From an uncultured Mycoplasma sp. (GTDB lineage Bacteria; Bacillota_I; Bacilli_A; Mycoplasmatales; Metamycoplasmataceae), in contig CAMRCV010000020.1 in assembly GCA_947041065.1 (NCBI GenBank), positions 1-7,447 on the forward strand: a DNA stretch of 7,447 nt, written 5' to 3'. The notes beneath the pieces are model-generated. The model was not told where the DNA came from. It saw only the letters and a list, made by a program, of their open reading frames with translations, and did no database searches. The position numbers were made by a program, and so were the translations under genes. The first letter of the stretch is position 1. Each line of letters opens with the position of its first letter. Below, piece by piece: positions 7,406 to 7,447 of the stretch.

Positions 7406-7447
7406 AGATCGGAAGAGCACACGTCTGAACTCCAGTCACTAATGCGC
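7406..7447 (+). other. Illumina TruSeq adapter plus 8-base index (sequencing artefact)
   Basis: Bases 7406-7439 match the 34-base TruSeq index adapter starting AGATCGGAAGAGC and ending CTCCAGTCAC. Bases 7440-7447, TAATGCGC, correspond to an i7 index (D708 as I recall it). This is untrimmed library sequence at a contig end. The minus-strand translation gives the well-known artefact peptide TGVQTCALPI, and the plus-strand proS frame gains a false IGRAHV tail. Confidence 0.98.

Noticed and set aside
7200..7439. Minus-strand open frame starting MTGVQTCALPI
   Set aside because: Its first residues are translated from the Illumina adapter and the rest is the antisense of proS; not a gene.

Overview
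This window comes from a mycoplasma (Mollicutes). The DNA is strongly AT-rich, and every long reading frame only makes sense if TGA is read as tryptophan (genetic code 4). I count 20 in-frame TGA codons at tryptophan positions in six genes and no TGG. Gene content and protein sequences are typical of a Mycoplasma-group genome; I cannot name the species.

Layout. Left edge: a nearly complete rlmB (23S rRNA ribose methyltransferase) on the + strand, overlapping by one base (TAGTG) a small sigma-factor-like gene at 686-1189. Then, on the opposite strand at 1205-4453, one 1082-codon gene for a superfamily 1 helicase with an N-terminal DUF4011-like region and a C-terminal Vsr-like nuclease domain. 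It meets the sigma-like gene tail to tail across a small perfect hairpin. A 319-base AT-rich divergent intergenic region follows, then the compact + strand operon rpmG-secE-nusG (4773-5747), then tRNA-Tyr(GUA) and tRNA-Gln(UUG) four bases apart, a rho-independent terminator, and proS, which runs off the right end.

How the genes fit together. The order rlmB / sigma factor / rpmG / secE / nusG is the ancestral Firmicutes order known from Bacillus (rlmB-yacP-sigH-rpmGB-secE-nusG). This makes the sigma-like gene a probable divergent SigH relative, and makes the helicase-nuclease gene an insertion in reverse orientation into an old operon. Everything else is housekeeping: ribosome modification, ribosomal protein L33, protein export, transcription elongation and tRNA charging. 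rpmG and proS have a TATAAT box so close to the ATG, with no Shine-Dalgarno sequence, that they are probably leaderless.

The last 42 bases (7406-7447) are not biological. They are an Illumina TruSeq adapter followed by an 8-base index. The true sequence stops at about 7405, inside proS, and any peptide read across that junction on either strand is an artefact.

I do not see a clear new multi-gene system. The best candidates for a second look are the helicase-nuclease gene, with its apparent Asp-to-Asn change in the nuclease domain, and the SigH-like factor beside it.
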